Notes under the pieces: model-generated
Seen by the model: the letters and a program-made list of their open reading frames with translations, nothing else
The model's database searches: none
What the model was told of the DNA's origin: nothing
Shown: positions 1-8,896 of the stretch, piece after piece
How positions within the stretch are numbered: position 1 is the stretch's first letter
How the letters are laid out: each line of letters begins with the position of its first letter
Origin: Oerskovia sp042887685
GTDB lineage: Bacteria; Actinomycetota; Actinomycetes; Actinomycetales; Cellulomonadaceae
Direction of reading: 5' to 3'
NCBI RefSeq assembly: GCF_042887685.1
Contig: NZ_JBHVOS010000024.1
Coordinates: forward strand, 1 to 64,000
Length of the DNA: 64,000 nt
Position numbers and translations under genes: made by a program

Positions 1-200
1 CGCCCCCCACCCCCACCACCCGTTCTCACAACTTGCCCCCCACACGCTCTCGACCTCGCGACCCGCGCCCCCCCCCCCCCCCCGGGCCCCCCCCCCCCCC
101 CCCCCCACGGCCGCGGGTCGTCGGTGCAGCCCGCACGAGCGGCGCTGCGCCAGCCCCATGACGCGGGCCGGTACCCGTGTCGCACGACTACGGAGGCTCG
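1..200. other. Gene-free start of window with poly-C tracts
   Basis: This stretch upstream of malF holds no credible gene. It contains a run of 16 C (68-83), then GGG, then a run of 20 C (87-106). A GGAGG ribosome site at 192-196 serves the malF ATG. A sugar-binding protein gene (malE) would usually lie just upstream, outside the window. Confidence 0.6.
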
Positions 201-1853
201 ATGTCCGCCCCACAGATCACGCCCACCGACACCGCCGTCGGCGCTCCGGAGGACTCCGGGCCGCCCGAGGGGCCGCGCAGGGTCCGCCCGCGCCGGGACC
301 GCGACGGGTCGCACGCCCGGAACTACAGCCCCGGGTTCTTCGCCAAGCTCGCCCTCATGGCCGTCATCGACGCGCTGGGCGTGTACGTGGTCTGGTCCGC
401 GTGGACGGCTGAGTCGTACGGCATCCTCGCCGCGTCTGCGGCCATGCTGGTCGCCGCCAACTGGGTCTACTTCTCCAAGCGCGCGCTGCCGCTCAAGTAC
501 ATCCTGCCGGGCCTGATCTTCCTGCTTGCGTACCAGATCTTCGTGGTGGCCTACACGGGCTACATCGCCTTCACCAACTACGGCACGGGGCACAACTCGA
601 CCAAGGAGCAGGCGATCGAGGCCCTGCTCGTGCAGAACGAGCGCCGCGTCGAGGGGTCCGAGTCGGCTCCGCTCACGGTCGTCGAGGACGGCGGCACGCT
701 CGCCTTCGCGATCGTCACGCCCGACGGCGACGTCGAGGTCGGGTCGGCCGAGCAGCCCCTGACCGTGGTCGACGACGCGACGGTCGAGGCCGGCCGCGCG
801 ACCGCTGTCCCCGGGTACACGGTCCTCGAGCGAGGCCAGGTGCTCCAGCGCCAGGAGGAGGTCACGAACCTCCGCGTGCCCGTGTCCGACGACCCCGAGG
901 ACGGGTCGATCCGTACGCCTGACGCGATGACGGGCTTCGTCTACACCTCGACGCTCGAGTACGACGACGCGGCCGACACCATGACGGACACGACGACCGG
1001 GACCGTCTACAGCCCCAACGACGACGGCCAGTTCGAGGCTGCGGACGGCACGACGCTCGCCGTCGGCTGGCGCGTGGCGGTCGGCTTCGACAACTTCGTC
1101 ACGGCCTTCTCCGACGGGCGCTACGCGCAGCCCTTCGTCAAGATCCTCGCGTGGACGTTCGTGTTCGCGATCGGTTCCGTGGCGACCACGTTCCTGCTGG
1201 GCCTGTTCCTCGCGATCACGTTCAACGACGTGCGCATGCGCGGCCGCAAGATCTACCGCGTGCTCATGATCCTGCCGTACGCGATCCCGGGCTTCCTCGC
1301 GGCGCTGCTGTGGTCGGGCCTGCTCAACACGAGGTTCGGGTTCATCAACGAGGTCCTGCTGGGGGGAGCGGAGATCCCGTGGCTCACCGACCCGGTGCTC
1401 GCGAAGCTCTCGGTGCTCTTCGTGAACCTGTGGCTCGGCTTCCCCTACATGTTCCTGATCTGCACGGGCGCCCTGCAGTCGCTGCCGTCGGACGTCATGG
1501 AGGCCGCGAAGATCGACGGCGCCGGCCGCTGGCGCACGTGGCGCTCGGTCACGCTGCCGCTGCTGCTCATCTCGACGGCACCGCTGCTCATCTCGTCGTT
1601 CGCGTTCAACTTCAACAACTTCACGCTCATCTACATGCTCACCGGGGGTGGTCCACGGTTCGGGGACGCCTCGGTCCCGCTGGGGCACACCGACATCCTG
1701 ATCTCGATGGTCTACCAGATCTCCGGGGTCGACGGGTCGGCTCCGAAGAACTTCGGGCTCGCGAGCGCGCTGTCGATCGTCATCTTCGTGATCGTCGGCA
1801 CCATCTCTGCCCTGGCCTTCCGGAGCACCCGCAAGTTCGAGGAGATCAACTGA
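201..1853 (+). CDS. malF: Maltose/maltodextrin ABC transporter permease MalF
   Basis: Membrane-spanning subunit of a maltose/maltodextrin ABC importer; it pairs with MalG and receives sugar from an external binding protein. The 550-residue product has hydrophobic segments near residues 45-120, a long polar loop (about 125-300) like the MalF P2 domain, then the core permease segments. The ATPase-contact EAA loop is at about residue 434 (EAAKIDGAGRW). I chose ATG 201 because GGAGG lies 4 nt upstream; a GTG at 177 has no such site. One base separates it from malG, so the two are co-transcribed with the glycosidase. Family assignment is firm; the exact sugar is inferred from the linked GH13 enzyme. 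Confidence 0.9.
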   Translation: MSAPQITPTDTAVGAPEDSGPPEGPRRVRPRRDRDGSHARNYSPGFFAKLALMAVIDALGVYVVWSAWTAESYGILAASAAMLVAANWVYFSKRALPLKYILPGLIFLLAYQIFVVAYTGYIAFTNYGTGHNSTKEQAIEALLVQNERRVEGSESAPLTVVEDGGTLAFAIVTPDGDVEVGSAEQPLTVVDDATVEAGRATAVPGYTVLERGQVLQRQEEVTNLRVPVSDDPEDGSIRTPDAMTGFVYTSTLEYDDAADTMTDTTTGTVYSPNDDGQFEAADGTTLAVGWRVAVGFDNFVTAFSDGRYAQPFVKILAWTFVFAIGSVATTFLLGLFLAITFNDVRMRGRKIYRVLMILPYAIPGFLAALLWSGLLNTRFGFINEVLLGGAEIPWLTDPVLAKLSVLFVNLWLGFPYMFLICTGALQSLPSDVMEAAKIDGAGRWRTWRSVTLPLLLISTAPLLISSFAFNFNNFTLIYMLTGGGPRFGDASVPLGHTDILISMVYQISGVDGSAPKNFGLASALSIVIFVIVGTISALAFRSTRKFEEIN

Positions 1854-1854
1854 C

Positions 1855-2787
1855 ATGGCGACCACCTCCGTCTCCGCTCCCGTCGGCTCGGCGGGCTCGT
1901 CCTCCGGCGGCGCGTCCGGTCCCGAGGGCCGCACGCGCATGAAGCCCGGCCGCTGGTTCAGCGAGCTCGGCTGGCGTCACCTCGTGGGCGTCGTCGCGGT
2001 CGTGTTCTCGGCGTTCCCGCTGGTCTACGTGCTGTCGGCGTCGCTGTCCGAGAACGGGACCCTCACGGGCTCCAACACGCTCTTCGCCGACGTGAGCTCG
2101 GTCAACTACGCGGAGCTCGGCGACTCGCTGTTCTGGACGTGGATGCTCAACACGCTCGTGATCGCGGTCGCGACGTCGGTCGGCACCGTGCTCATGGGCG
2201 CCGCCGCGGCGTACGCCTTCTCCAGGTTCCGCTTCACGGGTCGCCGCACGGGCCTGACGTCGCTGCTGATCATCCAGATGTTCCCGCAGATGCTCGCGTT
2301 CATCGCGATCTTCCTGCTGCTCCTGAGCCTCGGCGACGTGGTCCCGGCCCTCGGCCTGGACAGCAAGCTGGCGTTGATCTGCGTGTACCTGGGTGGCGCG
2401 CTGGGCGTGAACACGTTCCTCATGTACGGCTTCTTCAACACGGTCCCGCGCGAGCTCGACGAGGCCGCGAAGCTCGACGGCGCGACGCACGCGCAGATCT
2501 ACTGGACGATCATCCTGCGCCTCGTGGCGCCGATCCTGGCCGTCGTGGCGCTGCTGTCGTTCATCAGCACGTACGGCGAGTTCATGATCGCCCGCATCGT
2601 CCTGACCTCGGAGGCCAACTGGACGCTCGCGGTCGGCCTGTACGGGTGGGTCTCGTCGCTGCGCGAGGCGAACTGGGGCCTGTTCACCGCGGGCGCCGTC
2701 ATCTCGACGCTCCCGGTGCTGGCGCTGTTCCTCTACCTGCAGAAGTACATCGTGGGCGGTCTGACGGCCGGCTCGGTCAAGGGCTGA
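1855..2787 (+). CDS. malG: Maltose/maltodextrin ABC transporter permease MalG
   Basis: Second integral membrane subunit of the maltose-type importer. The 310-residue protein has a Ser/Gly-rich N-terminal tail of about 35 residues, then six hydrophobic segments. The EAA motif is at about residue 203 (EAAKLDGATHAQIYW). It begins one base after the malF stop and ends 3 bases before the glycosidase start, a tight three-gene operon. No ATPase subunit (MalK/MsiK) is encoded here; many actinobacteria use a shared MsiK from elsewhere, which is general knowledge and not visible here. Confidence 0.9.
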   Translation: MATTSVSAPVGSAGSSSGGASGPEGRTRMKPGRWFSELGWRHLVGVVAVVFSAFPLVYVLSASLSENGTLTGSNTLFADVSSVNYAELGDSLFWTWMLNTLVIAVATSVGTVLMGAAAAYAFSRFRFTGRRTGLTSLLIIQMFPQMLAFIAIFLLLLSLGDVVPALGLDSKLALICVYLGGALGVNTFLMYGFFNTVPRELDEAAKLDGATHAQIYWTIILRLVAPILAVVALLSFISTYGEFMIARIVLTSEANWTLAVGLYGWVSSLREANWGLFTAGAVISTLPVLALFLYLQKYIVGGLTAGSVKG

Positions 2788-2790
2788 CCC

Positions 2791-4683
2791 GTGAGCACCA
2801 CCGCGCCCGACGACGCCACGTCCGCCGGGAGGACCACCTCGCCTCGCGAGGTGGTCGCCCTGGCCGCGCACCACGACGGCTCCGAGGTCCACGTCCCCGG
2901 CGGCACCCCCGCCCTGGGGGACGTGGTCCCGGTCCGGGTGCGCGTGCCACGTGTGCCCGGCGGGCCGGACGCGCAGGTCCGGGCCGTGTGGCTGCGGACC
3001 GTGCGCGACGGCGAGCCGCGCCTCTCGCAGGCCCGGCTCGAGAGCGAGGACGAGCACGAGTCCTGGTACGTGGCCGACGTCCTGGTCCACAACCCGGTCA
3101 CGGGCTACCGGTTCTTCCTGGACGTCCCGGGCGGGTACCGGTGGCTCAACGGGCGCGGGGTCTTCGACCGTGACGTGCCCGACGCCGCGGACTTCCGCCT
3201 GACCGTGCACCCGTCCGCCCCGGCCTGGATGGGCGACGGCGTGGTCTACCAGGTCTTCCCGGACCGGTTCGCGCGCTCGGCCGAGGCGGACGACCGACCT
3301 GTCCCGGACTGGGCGCAGCCCGCCGACTGGGACGACGAGCCGCTCGCGGCCGGGCCCGGTGTCGGGACGCAGTACTACGGCGGCGACCTGCGGGGGATCG
3401 AGGAGCACCTGGACCACCTCCAGGCGCTGGGCGTCGGGACGGTCTACCTGACCCCTGTCTTCCCGGGGCGCTCGAACCACCGCTACGACGCGAGCACGTT
3501 CGACCACGTCGACCCGCTGCTGGGCGGCGACGAGGCGTACGCGTCGCTCTCGCGGGCGGTGCACGAGCGCGGCATGCGCCTGCTCGGCGACCTGACGACG
3601 AACCACACGGGTGCGGGCCACGAGTGGTTCGAGCGTGCGCACGCGGACGAGTCGAGCACCGAGCGCGACTGGTTCTACTGGACGCCGGGCGAGCCCGGGT
3701 ACGTGGGCTGGCTCGAGCACGCGTCGCTGCCCAAGCTCAACTACGGCTCGCCCACGCTCGGGGCGAGGATGATCGACGGGCCGGGCTCCGTCGTCGGGCG
3801 CTACCTGGGGGAGCCGTTCGCGCTCGACGGGTGGCGCATCGACGTCGCGAACATGACGGGCCGCTACGCCGACGAGGACCGCACGCTCGAGATCGCGCGC
3901 CGCATCCGTGCGACCATGCGTGACATCAACCCCGACGCGGTCCTGGTGAGCGAGCACTTCCACGACGCCTCGGGCGACCTTGCGGGCGACGGCTGGCACG
4001 CCAACATGAACTACTCGGCGTTCACGCGACCGATCTGGACGTGGCTCGCGCCGCACGACTCGACCGTCCCGTTCCTGGGGCTCCCCGTCACGACGCCCCG
4101 CCGTGGCGGTCGCAGCATGGTCGAGACCATGCGCGACTTCGACGCCGTCCTGCCGTGGGCCGTGACGTCGCGCCAGTGGAACATGCTCGGGTCGCACGAC
4201 ACCCCGCGCCTGCGCTCGATCGTGGGCTCGGCCGAGATGGTCGAGGTCGCCGCGACGCTCCTGCTGACCTACCCCGGCACGCCCGTGATGTTCGCGGGCG
4301 ACGAGGTCGGGCTCACGGGCACCAACGGCGAGCACGCACGCGTGCCCATGCCGTGGGACCGCCCCGACCGCTGGGACGGCGGGACGTTCGAGGTCTACCG
4401 GCGGCTCGTCGCGCTGCGCCGGGGGAGCCGGGCGCTGCGCGAGGGCGGGCTGCGCTGGCTCGTGGTCGACGACGACGCCGTGGCGTACCTGCGCGAGACG
4501 CTCGACGAGCGCGTGCTCGTCGTCGTCGCACGCGACGCGTGGGCCGGGGCCCGCCTGCCGCGGCACCTGCTCGACGGGGCCGACGCCGAACGGCTGTACG
4601 GGGGCTTGTCCCTCGACGTGACGCCGGACGGCCTCGACGTGACGGCCGCTGGCCCGGCCGTCGGCGTCTGGCGGCTGGCCTGA
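2791..4683 (+). CDS. GH13 alpha-glycosidase, cyclomaltodextrinase/neopullulanase-like
   Basis: Cytosolic GH13 enzyme expected to hydrolyse imported maltodextrins. Residues about 20-140 look like the N-terminal beta domain of cyclomaltodextrinases, followed by the (beta/alpha)8 barrel starting at GVVYQVFPDRF. The catalytic triad is visible: nucleophile D351 (DGWRIDVAN), acid/base E388 (SEHFHD) and D470 (GSHDTPR). There is no signal peptide, which fits intracellular action behind the transporter. The start is GTG, 3 nt after malG. It could also be called alpha-amylase or maltogenic amylase; specificity within GH13 cannot be read from the sequence alone. The 630-residue length is normal. Confidence 0.88.
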   Translation: MSTTAPDDATSAGRTTSPREVVALAAHHDGSEVHVPGGTPALGDVVPVRVRVPRVPGGPDAQVRAVWLRTVRDGEPRLSQARLESEDEHESWYVADVLVHNPVTGYRFFLDVPGGYRWLNGRGVFDRDVPDAADFRLTVHPSAPAWMGDGVVYQVFPDRFARSAEADDRPVPDWAQPADWDDEPLAAGPGVGTQYYGGDLRGIEEHLDHLQALGVGTVYLTPVFPGRSNHRYDASTFDHVDPLLGGDEAYASLSRAVHERGMRLLGDLTTNHTGAGHEWFERAHADESSTERDWFYWTPGEPGYVGWLEHASLPKLNYGSPTLGARMIDGPGSVVGRYLGEPFALDGWRIDVANMTGRYADEDRTLEIARRIRATMRDINPDAVLVSEHFHDASGDLAGDGWHANMNYSAFTRPIWTWLAPHDSTVPFLGLPVTTPRRGGRSMVETMRDFDAVLPWAVTSRQWNMLGSHDTPRLRSIVGSAEMVEVAATLLLTYPGTPVMFAGDEVGLTGTNGEHARVPMPWDRPDRWDGGTFEVYRRLVALRRGSRALREGGLRWLVVDDDAVAYLRETLDERVLVVVARDAWAGARLPRHLLDGADAERLYGGLSLDVTPDGLDVTAAGPAVGVWRLA

Positions 4684-4811
4684 GCCGTCCCCCTGGCCCG
4701 AGCTGCGCACGGGCGTCCACCGGGGCTGCAGGCGCGGGTCGAGGGGGCCTGAGGCGCACCCGTCCGCGGCGGAGCCCTGGGAACGAGCACCACGGCTCCG
4801 CGCGGCGTCGA

Positions 4812-4817
4812 TAGGGT
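4812..4817 (+). promoter_or_regulatory. -10 element of dgt (leaderless)
   Basis: TAGGGT lies 7 nt before the GTG at 4825, so the transcript probably begins at or next to the start codon. No Shine-Dalgarno site is present. Confidence 0.55.
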
Positions 4818-4824
4818 GGGACCC

Positions 4825-6102
4825 GTGCCCCACACGATGCCAGGAAGCGCCCTCGGATACTCGGTCGACGACGTCGAGCGCTGGGTCCCCGAGCCGCCCA
4901 AGAGCAAGGCCCGCACGCCCTTCGAACGGGACCGCGCGCGCGTGGTCCACTCCTCGGCGCTGCGTCGGCTCGGTGCCAAGACCCAGGTGCTGGGGCCGGG
5001 CTCCGACGACTTCGTGCGCACGCGCCTGACGCACAGCCTCGAGGTCGCGCAGGTGGGTCGGGAGATGGGGCGCGCGCTCGGGTGCGACCCGGACGTCGTC
5101 GACACCGCGTGCCTGGCCCACGACCTGGGGCACCCACCGTTCGGGCACAACGGTGAGCGTGCCCTCGCGGAGATCATGGCGGACCACGGCGGCTTCGAGG
5201 GGAACGCCCAGACGTTGCGGCTCCTGACACGCCTCGAGCCCAAGGTCTTCGCCGCGGACGGCACGCCCGTGGGCCTCAACCTGACCCGTGCGAGCCTCGA
5301 CGCGAGCGTCAAGTATCCGTGGCGCCGGGGCGAGGGGCCCGTGCGCGCGGACGGATCCACGACGCACAAGTTCGGCGTCTACCCCGACGACGTGCCCGTC
5401 TACGCGTGGCTGCGCGAGGGCGCCCCCGAGCACGTCAAGTGCATGGAGGCCCAGGTCATGGACCTGGCCGACGACATCTCCTACTCGGTGCACGACGTCG
5501 AGGACGCGATCGTGGGCGGCAAGCTCGACCTCGCGGTCCTCGCGGACCCCGACGAGCGCGCGCGCGTCGTGGCCGCGGTCCGCGCCTGGTACGGCGACGC
5601 GTACACCGCGGACGAGCTCGACGCCGCGATCTCCCGGCTCGAGGCGACCGGCCACCTGATGCAGGGGTTCGACGGGTCGCGCCGGGCGCTCGCGGCGCTC
5701 AAGGACTCGACGAGCCAGCTCATCGGGCGGTTCAGCGGGTCGGCGCAGGCCGCTACGCGTGAGGAGTACGGCGACGGTCCGCTCACGCGCTACTCGGCCC
5801 GCCTGGTGGTCCCGGAGACGACGTCCGCGGAGATCCTCGCGCTCAAGGGCATGGCGGTCGCGTACGTCATGGCCCCGCGCGAGCAGGAGCCGCTGCACCA
5901 CCAGCAGCGGCAGGTCCTGGCGGACCTCGTCGGGGTCTTCATCGACAAGGCCCCCGGTGCGCTCGAGGCGCCCTTCGCGGCGGACTGGGTCGAGGCGCCC
6001 GACGACGCCGCTCGCCTCCGCGTCGTCGTCGACCAGGTCGCGTCGCTCACCGACGTGAGCGCCTACCAGCTCCACGAGCGGTGGGTCTCCGGGCCGCGCT
6101 GA
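4825..6102 (+). CDS. dgt: Deoxyguanosinetriphosphate triphosphohydrolase-like protein
   Basis: HD-superfamily dNTPase that splits dGTP (or other dNTPs) to deoxynucleoside and triphosphate. The metal-binding HD pair is at residues 99-100 in HDLGHPPFGHNGE, preceded by the family signature RTRLTHSLEV and followed by DDISYSVHDVEDA. Length is 425 residues. In-frame starts exist at 4816, 4825 and 4837; I prefer GTG 4825, which sits 7 nt after a TAGGGT hexamer and would be leaderless. In actinobacteria dgt usually sits directly before dnaG; here about 3.7 kb of other genes intervenes. True substrate preference is unknown. Confidence 0.9.
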   Translation: MPHTMPGSALGYSVDDVERWVPEPPKSKARTPFERDRARVVHSSALRRLGAKTQVLGPGSDDFVRTRLTHSLEVAQVGREMGRALGCDPDVVDTACLAHDLGHPPFGHNGERALAEIMADHGGFEGNAQTLRLLTRLEPKVFAADGTPVGLNLTRASLDASVKYPWRRGEGPVRADGSTTHKFGVYPDDVPVYAWLREGAPEHVKCMEAQVMDLADDISYSVHDVEDAIVGGKLDLAVLADPDERARVVAAVRAWYGDAYTADELDAAISRLEATGHLMQGFDGSRRALAALKDSTSQLIGRFSGSAQAATREEYGDGPLTRYSARLVVPETTSAEILALKGMAVAYVMAPREQEPLHHQQRQVLADLVGVFIDKAPGALEAPFAADWVEAPDDAARLRVVVDQVASLTDVSAYQLHERWVSGPR

Positions 6103-6115
6103 CCCGTTGGACGCG

Positions 6116-6152
6116 GCGACGGCCCGGCCCCCGGTGGGGGTCGGGCCGTCGC
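6116..6152. terminator. Hairpin between convergent dgt and siderophore-binding gene
   Basis: Perfect 11-bp arms (6116-6126 and 6142-6152, GCGACGGCCCG with its complement) close over a G/C-rich loop. The site lies between two convergent genes and could stop both transcripts. Confidence 0.7.
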
Positions 6153-6188
6153 TGTGCTCGATGTGTTCGCTGTGTTCGCTGTGCTCGA
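6153..6188. repeat. Four tandem 9-nt units
   Basis: Units TGTGCTCGA, TGTGTTCGC, TGTGTTCGC, TGTGCTCGA follow one another directly after the terminator hairpin. No function is apparent. Confidence 0.6.
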
Positions 6189-6237
6189 TGACCTCGGGGC
6201 CTCGCGGGCGGGTGCCCGTGCCTGTCGCGGGGCTTGC

Positions 6238-7296
6238 TCAGCCGAGGGTGGTCGTGAGCTGGGCGACGAACTCGTCGAGCGCGTAGGGGATGCTCAGGAC
6301 GGTCGGTGCGGAGGTCGCCATGGCGTAGTCCATGCCGACGACGCGGATCACGCGGTCGTCGACGACCGAGGGCAGCGCCGCGAACAGCGGGTTGCCCACG
6401 AGGGTGTCGTAGACGGTCTCGTCGACGTCGATGAGGATGAACGCGTCGGCGTCGAGCGTCGGGACGAGCTCGGAGCTGACCGAGACCGACGACGCGTCCT
6501 CGGCGCCGCAGACCGTGAGGGTGCCCGGGGACGGGACGAGCCCGATCTGGGTCAGCAGCTCGATGCGCGGGTCGGAGGGGCAGAAGACGATGAGGCCGCC
6601 CTCGCCGTTCATCGCGTACGTGATTGTCTTGCCCTGGAGCTGCGGGTTGGCCGCGGCGGTCTCGGCGACCTTCGTCGCGACGCCCTCGACGAGCTCGTCG
6701 GCCTTGGCGGGCTGCCCCAGGGCCGCGCCGATCATCGTGGTCTGGTCCTGCCACGACGTCTCCCACGCGGAGCCCGGGAACGCGAGCGTCGGGGCGATCT
6801 CGGAGAGGCGTTCGTAGGCCGTGTCGGTGATGCCCGAGTAGACGGCGACGATCACGTCGGGACGCAGGGCCGCGATCTGCTCGAACGGGACGTCGGGGTT
6901 GCTCGTGAGCAGCTCGGGCGTGGCGCCCTCGAAGGTCTCGGTCAGCCAGGGAAGGATGTCGTCCTCGATACCGGGGCCCGTGAACCGCTCGATGCCCACG
7001 GGGACCTTGCCGAACGCGACGACCGCGTCCTGGCTGCTCCAGCCGATGGTCACGACCCGCCGAGGCTCGGCCTCGATGGTCGTCGAGCCGTACGTGTGCT
7101 CGATCTCGACCGGGAACGCGTCGGCCTCGGCGAGGCTCGTCGCGGCGACGTCAGCGCCGCCCGCGGGGGCCGGCGTCGAGGCGTCGGTCCCTCCCGTCGA
7201 GCAGGCCGCGAGGGCGGACACGGTCGTGAGCATGGCGACGGCGCCCAGGAGGCGGCGTCGGGGAGCGGTGCGACGGCGGGTGGTGGTCGGGGTCAT
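6238..7296 (-). CDS. Iron-siderophore ABC transporter substrate-binding lipoprotein
   Basis: FepB/BtuF-type solute-binding lipoprotein (352 residues) expected to capture ferric siderophores outside the membrane. An Arg-rich N-region, a hydrophobic core and lipobox LAAC (Cys about residue 32) form a lipoprotein signal. The periplasmic-binding fold begins near residue 65 with EAEPRRVVTIGW, and PDVIVAVYSGI is typical of the family. GGAGGA lies 6 nt before the ATG. A DtxR/IdeR-like iron box at 7345-7363 predicts repression by iron. No permease or ATPase gene lies nearby, so it is an orphan binding protein. An AraC-type regulator lies just upstream on the same strand. Confidence 0.87.
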   Translation of the reverse strand: MTPTTTRRRTAPRRRLLGAVAMLTTVSALAACSTGGTDASTPAPAGGADVAATSLAEADAFPVEIEHTYGSTTIEAEPRRVVTIGWSSQDAVVAFGKVPVGIERFTGPGIEDDILPWLTETFEGATPELLTSNPDVPFEQIAALRPDVIVAVYSGITDTAYERLSEIAPTLAFPGSAWETSWQDQTTMIGAALGQPAKADELVEGVATKVAETAAANPQLQGKTITYAMNGEGGLIVFCPSDPRIELLTQIGLVPSPGTLTVCGAEDASSVSVSSELVPTLDADAFILIDVDETVYDTLVGNPLFAALPSVVDDRVIRVVGMDYAMATSAPTVLSIPYALDEFVAQLTTTLG

Positions 7297-7344
7297 GAAG
7301 GGTCCTCCGTCGGGCGTATCGCTGTGCGACTCGACGCCCGCTAG

Positions 7345-7363
7345 TTAGATGAGCCTAGCCTTA
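7345..7363 (-). promoter_or_regulatory. Putative DtxR/IdeR-family iron box
   Basis: TTAGATGAGCCTAGCCTTA matches 14 of 19 positions of the consensus I know for DtxR/IdeR boxes (TTAGGTTAGGCTAACCTAA). It lies about 50 nt before the start of the siderophore-binding gene, where bound repressor would block transcription in iron-rich cells. Seen by eye, not scored. Confidence 0.6.
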
Positions 7364-7439
7364 GTTGGCGCGACGAAGGCGAGGCTAACCCGGGCGGGAT
7401 CGAGAAATCCTGCCAGCGATGACCGATTTCCCGCCAGGC

Positions 7440-8288
7440 TCAGCGGCCGGGCGCTCCGAGCAGGCGCGCGTACGCAGCAGGCGACATGCCCGTGGTGCGG
7501 CGGAAGACCGTGACGAACGTGCTCGGGCTCGAGTACCCGACCTCGCGCGCGACCTCGCGGACCGGGCGACCCTCGGCGAGCAGGACGAGGGCCGCACCCG
7601 TGCGCGCGAGGATGCGCCACTGCGCGAACGAGAGCCCCGTCTCCTCGACGAACCGGCGCATGAACGTGCGCGGGCTCGTGCCGATCTCCGACGCCCAGGC
7701 GTCGAGCGATCGACCGTCCCCCGGGTGCGCGAGCAGACTCTCGGCGACGAGCAGCAGGTCGACCTCGCGCGGCATGCGCAGCTCGATGCTCGCGACCGGC
7801 AGCGGCACCATCTGCTCGACCGCGAGCGCCTGGAGGCTGTGCCGGCTGGGGTCCGGCATCACGGCCGACACGTCGTGCAGGAGCAGCTCGCGCAGCAGCG
7901 CGCTGACCGGAACTCCGACCACGCTCTCCCACCGCGGCGCGACCTGGTCGGGATTCAGGTAGGTCGCGTAGACGGTCACGTCCGGATCGGCCCGGACCCT
8001 GTGCCGCGTCCGTGCGGGAAGCCAGATCCCCAGCGTGGGCGGGACCAGCCACCGTCGACCCAGGGCCTCGACGTCGAGCGGTCCACCCTCACCCCAGACG
8101 AGCTCGTGCTCGTAGTGGACCTCGTCGGGCCACTCGCGCGCGTGGCCCGGCTCGAACACGTTGGTCGCGAGGCTCCACGGGTCGGCGACCATCCGCCCCT
8201 CCGGAGCCAGGTAGGGCACCGCGGGCTCCTCGGTGAACGACGGAGCACCCCAGAGGCGGATGCTCCCGGGGTGCTCGTCGATCGTCAT
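7440..8288 (-). CDS. AraC-family transcriptional regulator
   Basis: A 282-residue regulator with an N-terminal cupin-like sensing part and a C-terminal AraC double helix-turn-helix (about residues 180-280: SLDAWASEIGTSPRTFMRRF, then VREVAREVGYSSPSTFVTVF). It lies 143 nt upstream of the siderophore-binding gene on the same strand, and the iron box sits between them, so a role in iron uptake is a reasonable guess. A TAACGT hexamer 7 nt before the ATG suggests a leaderless message. The ligand is unknown. Confidence 0.83.
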   Translation of the reverse strand: MTIDEHPGSIRLWGAPSFTEEPAVPYLAPEGRMVADPWSLATNVFEPGHAREWPDEVHYEHELVWGEGGPLDVEALGRRWLVPPTLGIWLPARTRHRVRADPDVTVYATYLNPDQVAPRWESVVGVPVSALLRELLLHDVSAVMPDPSRHSLQALAVEQMVPLPVASIELRMPREVDLLLVAESLLAHPGDGRSLDAWASEIGTSPRTFMRRFVEETGLSFAQWRILARTGAALVLLAEGRPVREVAREVGYSSPSTFVTVFRRTTGMSPAAYARLLGAPGR

Positions 8289-8295
8289 GGGCAGG

Positions 8296-8301
8296 ACGTT
8301 A
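8296..8301 (-). promoter_or_regulatory. -10 element of AraC-family gene (leaderless)
   Basis: TAACGT on the minus strand lies 7 nt before the ATG at 8288. Confidence 0.45.
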
Positions 8302-8364
8302 CCGCCCCTGCCCGCCCGGCCGGTCGGTGGACCGGCCCGTCCTGGCGCGCGGGCGGCCGGCCGC

Positions 8365-8826
8365 TCAGCCCGCCGGCTGCTCGCTCATCCAGGCGTCGCT
8401 CGCGCGCTGCACGTCGTCGGGAGTGACGGAGTCCGCGACCGTCGTGAAGTACCAGCGGTGCCCGAACGGGCAGCGCACCGAGGCCTGGCGGAAGCCCTCG
8501 AACCAGTCCGCGGGCTCGGACGTGCTCGTCGCGCCCGCGGCGATGGCGCGGGCGTACGCGGCGTCGGTGTCGGGGACGGGCACGGTGAACGACACGGGCG
8601 TCGGGCCCGTCGGGTCGGGGGCCACGGAGCCCGCGCCGGGGAACTCCTGGGCGACCGTGAACGTCGAGAACCCGGATGCCGTGGGCAGGCGCAGGTCGGA
8701 GTGGATGATCGCGTCGCCGGCCGTGATGACGTCGTCGACCTCGGCGCCGAACGCCGCGGTGTAGAAGTCGATGGCCGCGCGCGCGTCGGAGACGGCGAGG
8801 TTCGGGTGCAGGGCTGACATGTCCAT
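8365..8826 (-). CDS. VOC-family (glyoxalase/PhnB-like) protein
   Basis: A 153-residue vicinal-oxygen-chelate protein with two beta-alpha-beta-beta-beta units, beginning LHPNLAVSDARAAIDFYTAA and ending with the PFGHRWYF pattern common in PhnB/YdeN-like members. Such proteins are often of unknown function, so no reaction is assigned. The start is ATG 8826, with GGAGG 4 nt upstream; ATG 8820 is an alternative. It is divergent from the HTH gene at 8897, so the two probably share a regulatory region. Confidence 0.8.
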   Translation of the reverse strand: MDMSALHPNLAVSDARAAIDFYTAAFGAEVDDVITAGDAIIHSDLRLPTASGFSTFTVAQEFPGAGSVAPDPTGPTPVSFTVPVPDTDAAYARAIAAGATSTSEPADWFEGFRQASVRCPFGHRWYFTTVADSVTPDDVQRASDAWMSEQPAG

Positions 8827-8896
8827 GGTTCCTCCAGTGGTCGGTGCTGCCGGTTCATCCATCGTCGTGTCGGTGCGCGGTGGCAGTCTTGGAGGA

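Noticed and set aside
1846..6075. Very long minus-strand open frame opposite malG, the glycosidase and dgt
   Set aside because: It has no domain signature, is very Arg/Val/Glu-rich, and lies opposite clearly conserved genes; GC-rich DNA produces such frames by chance.
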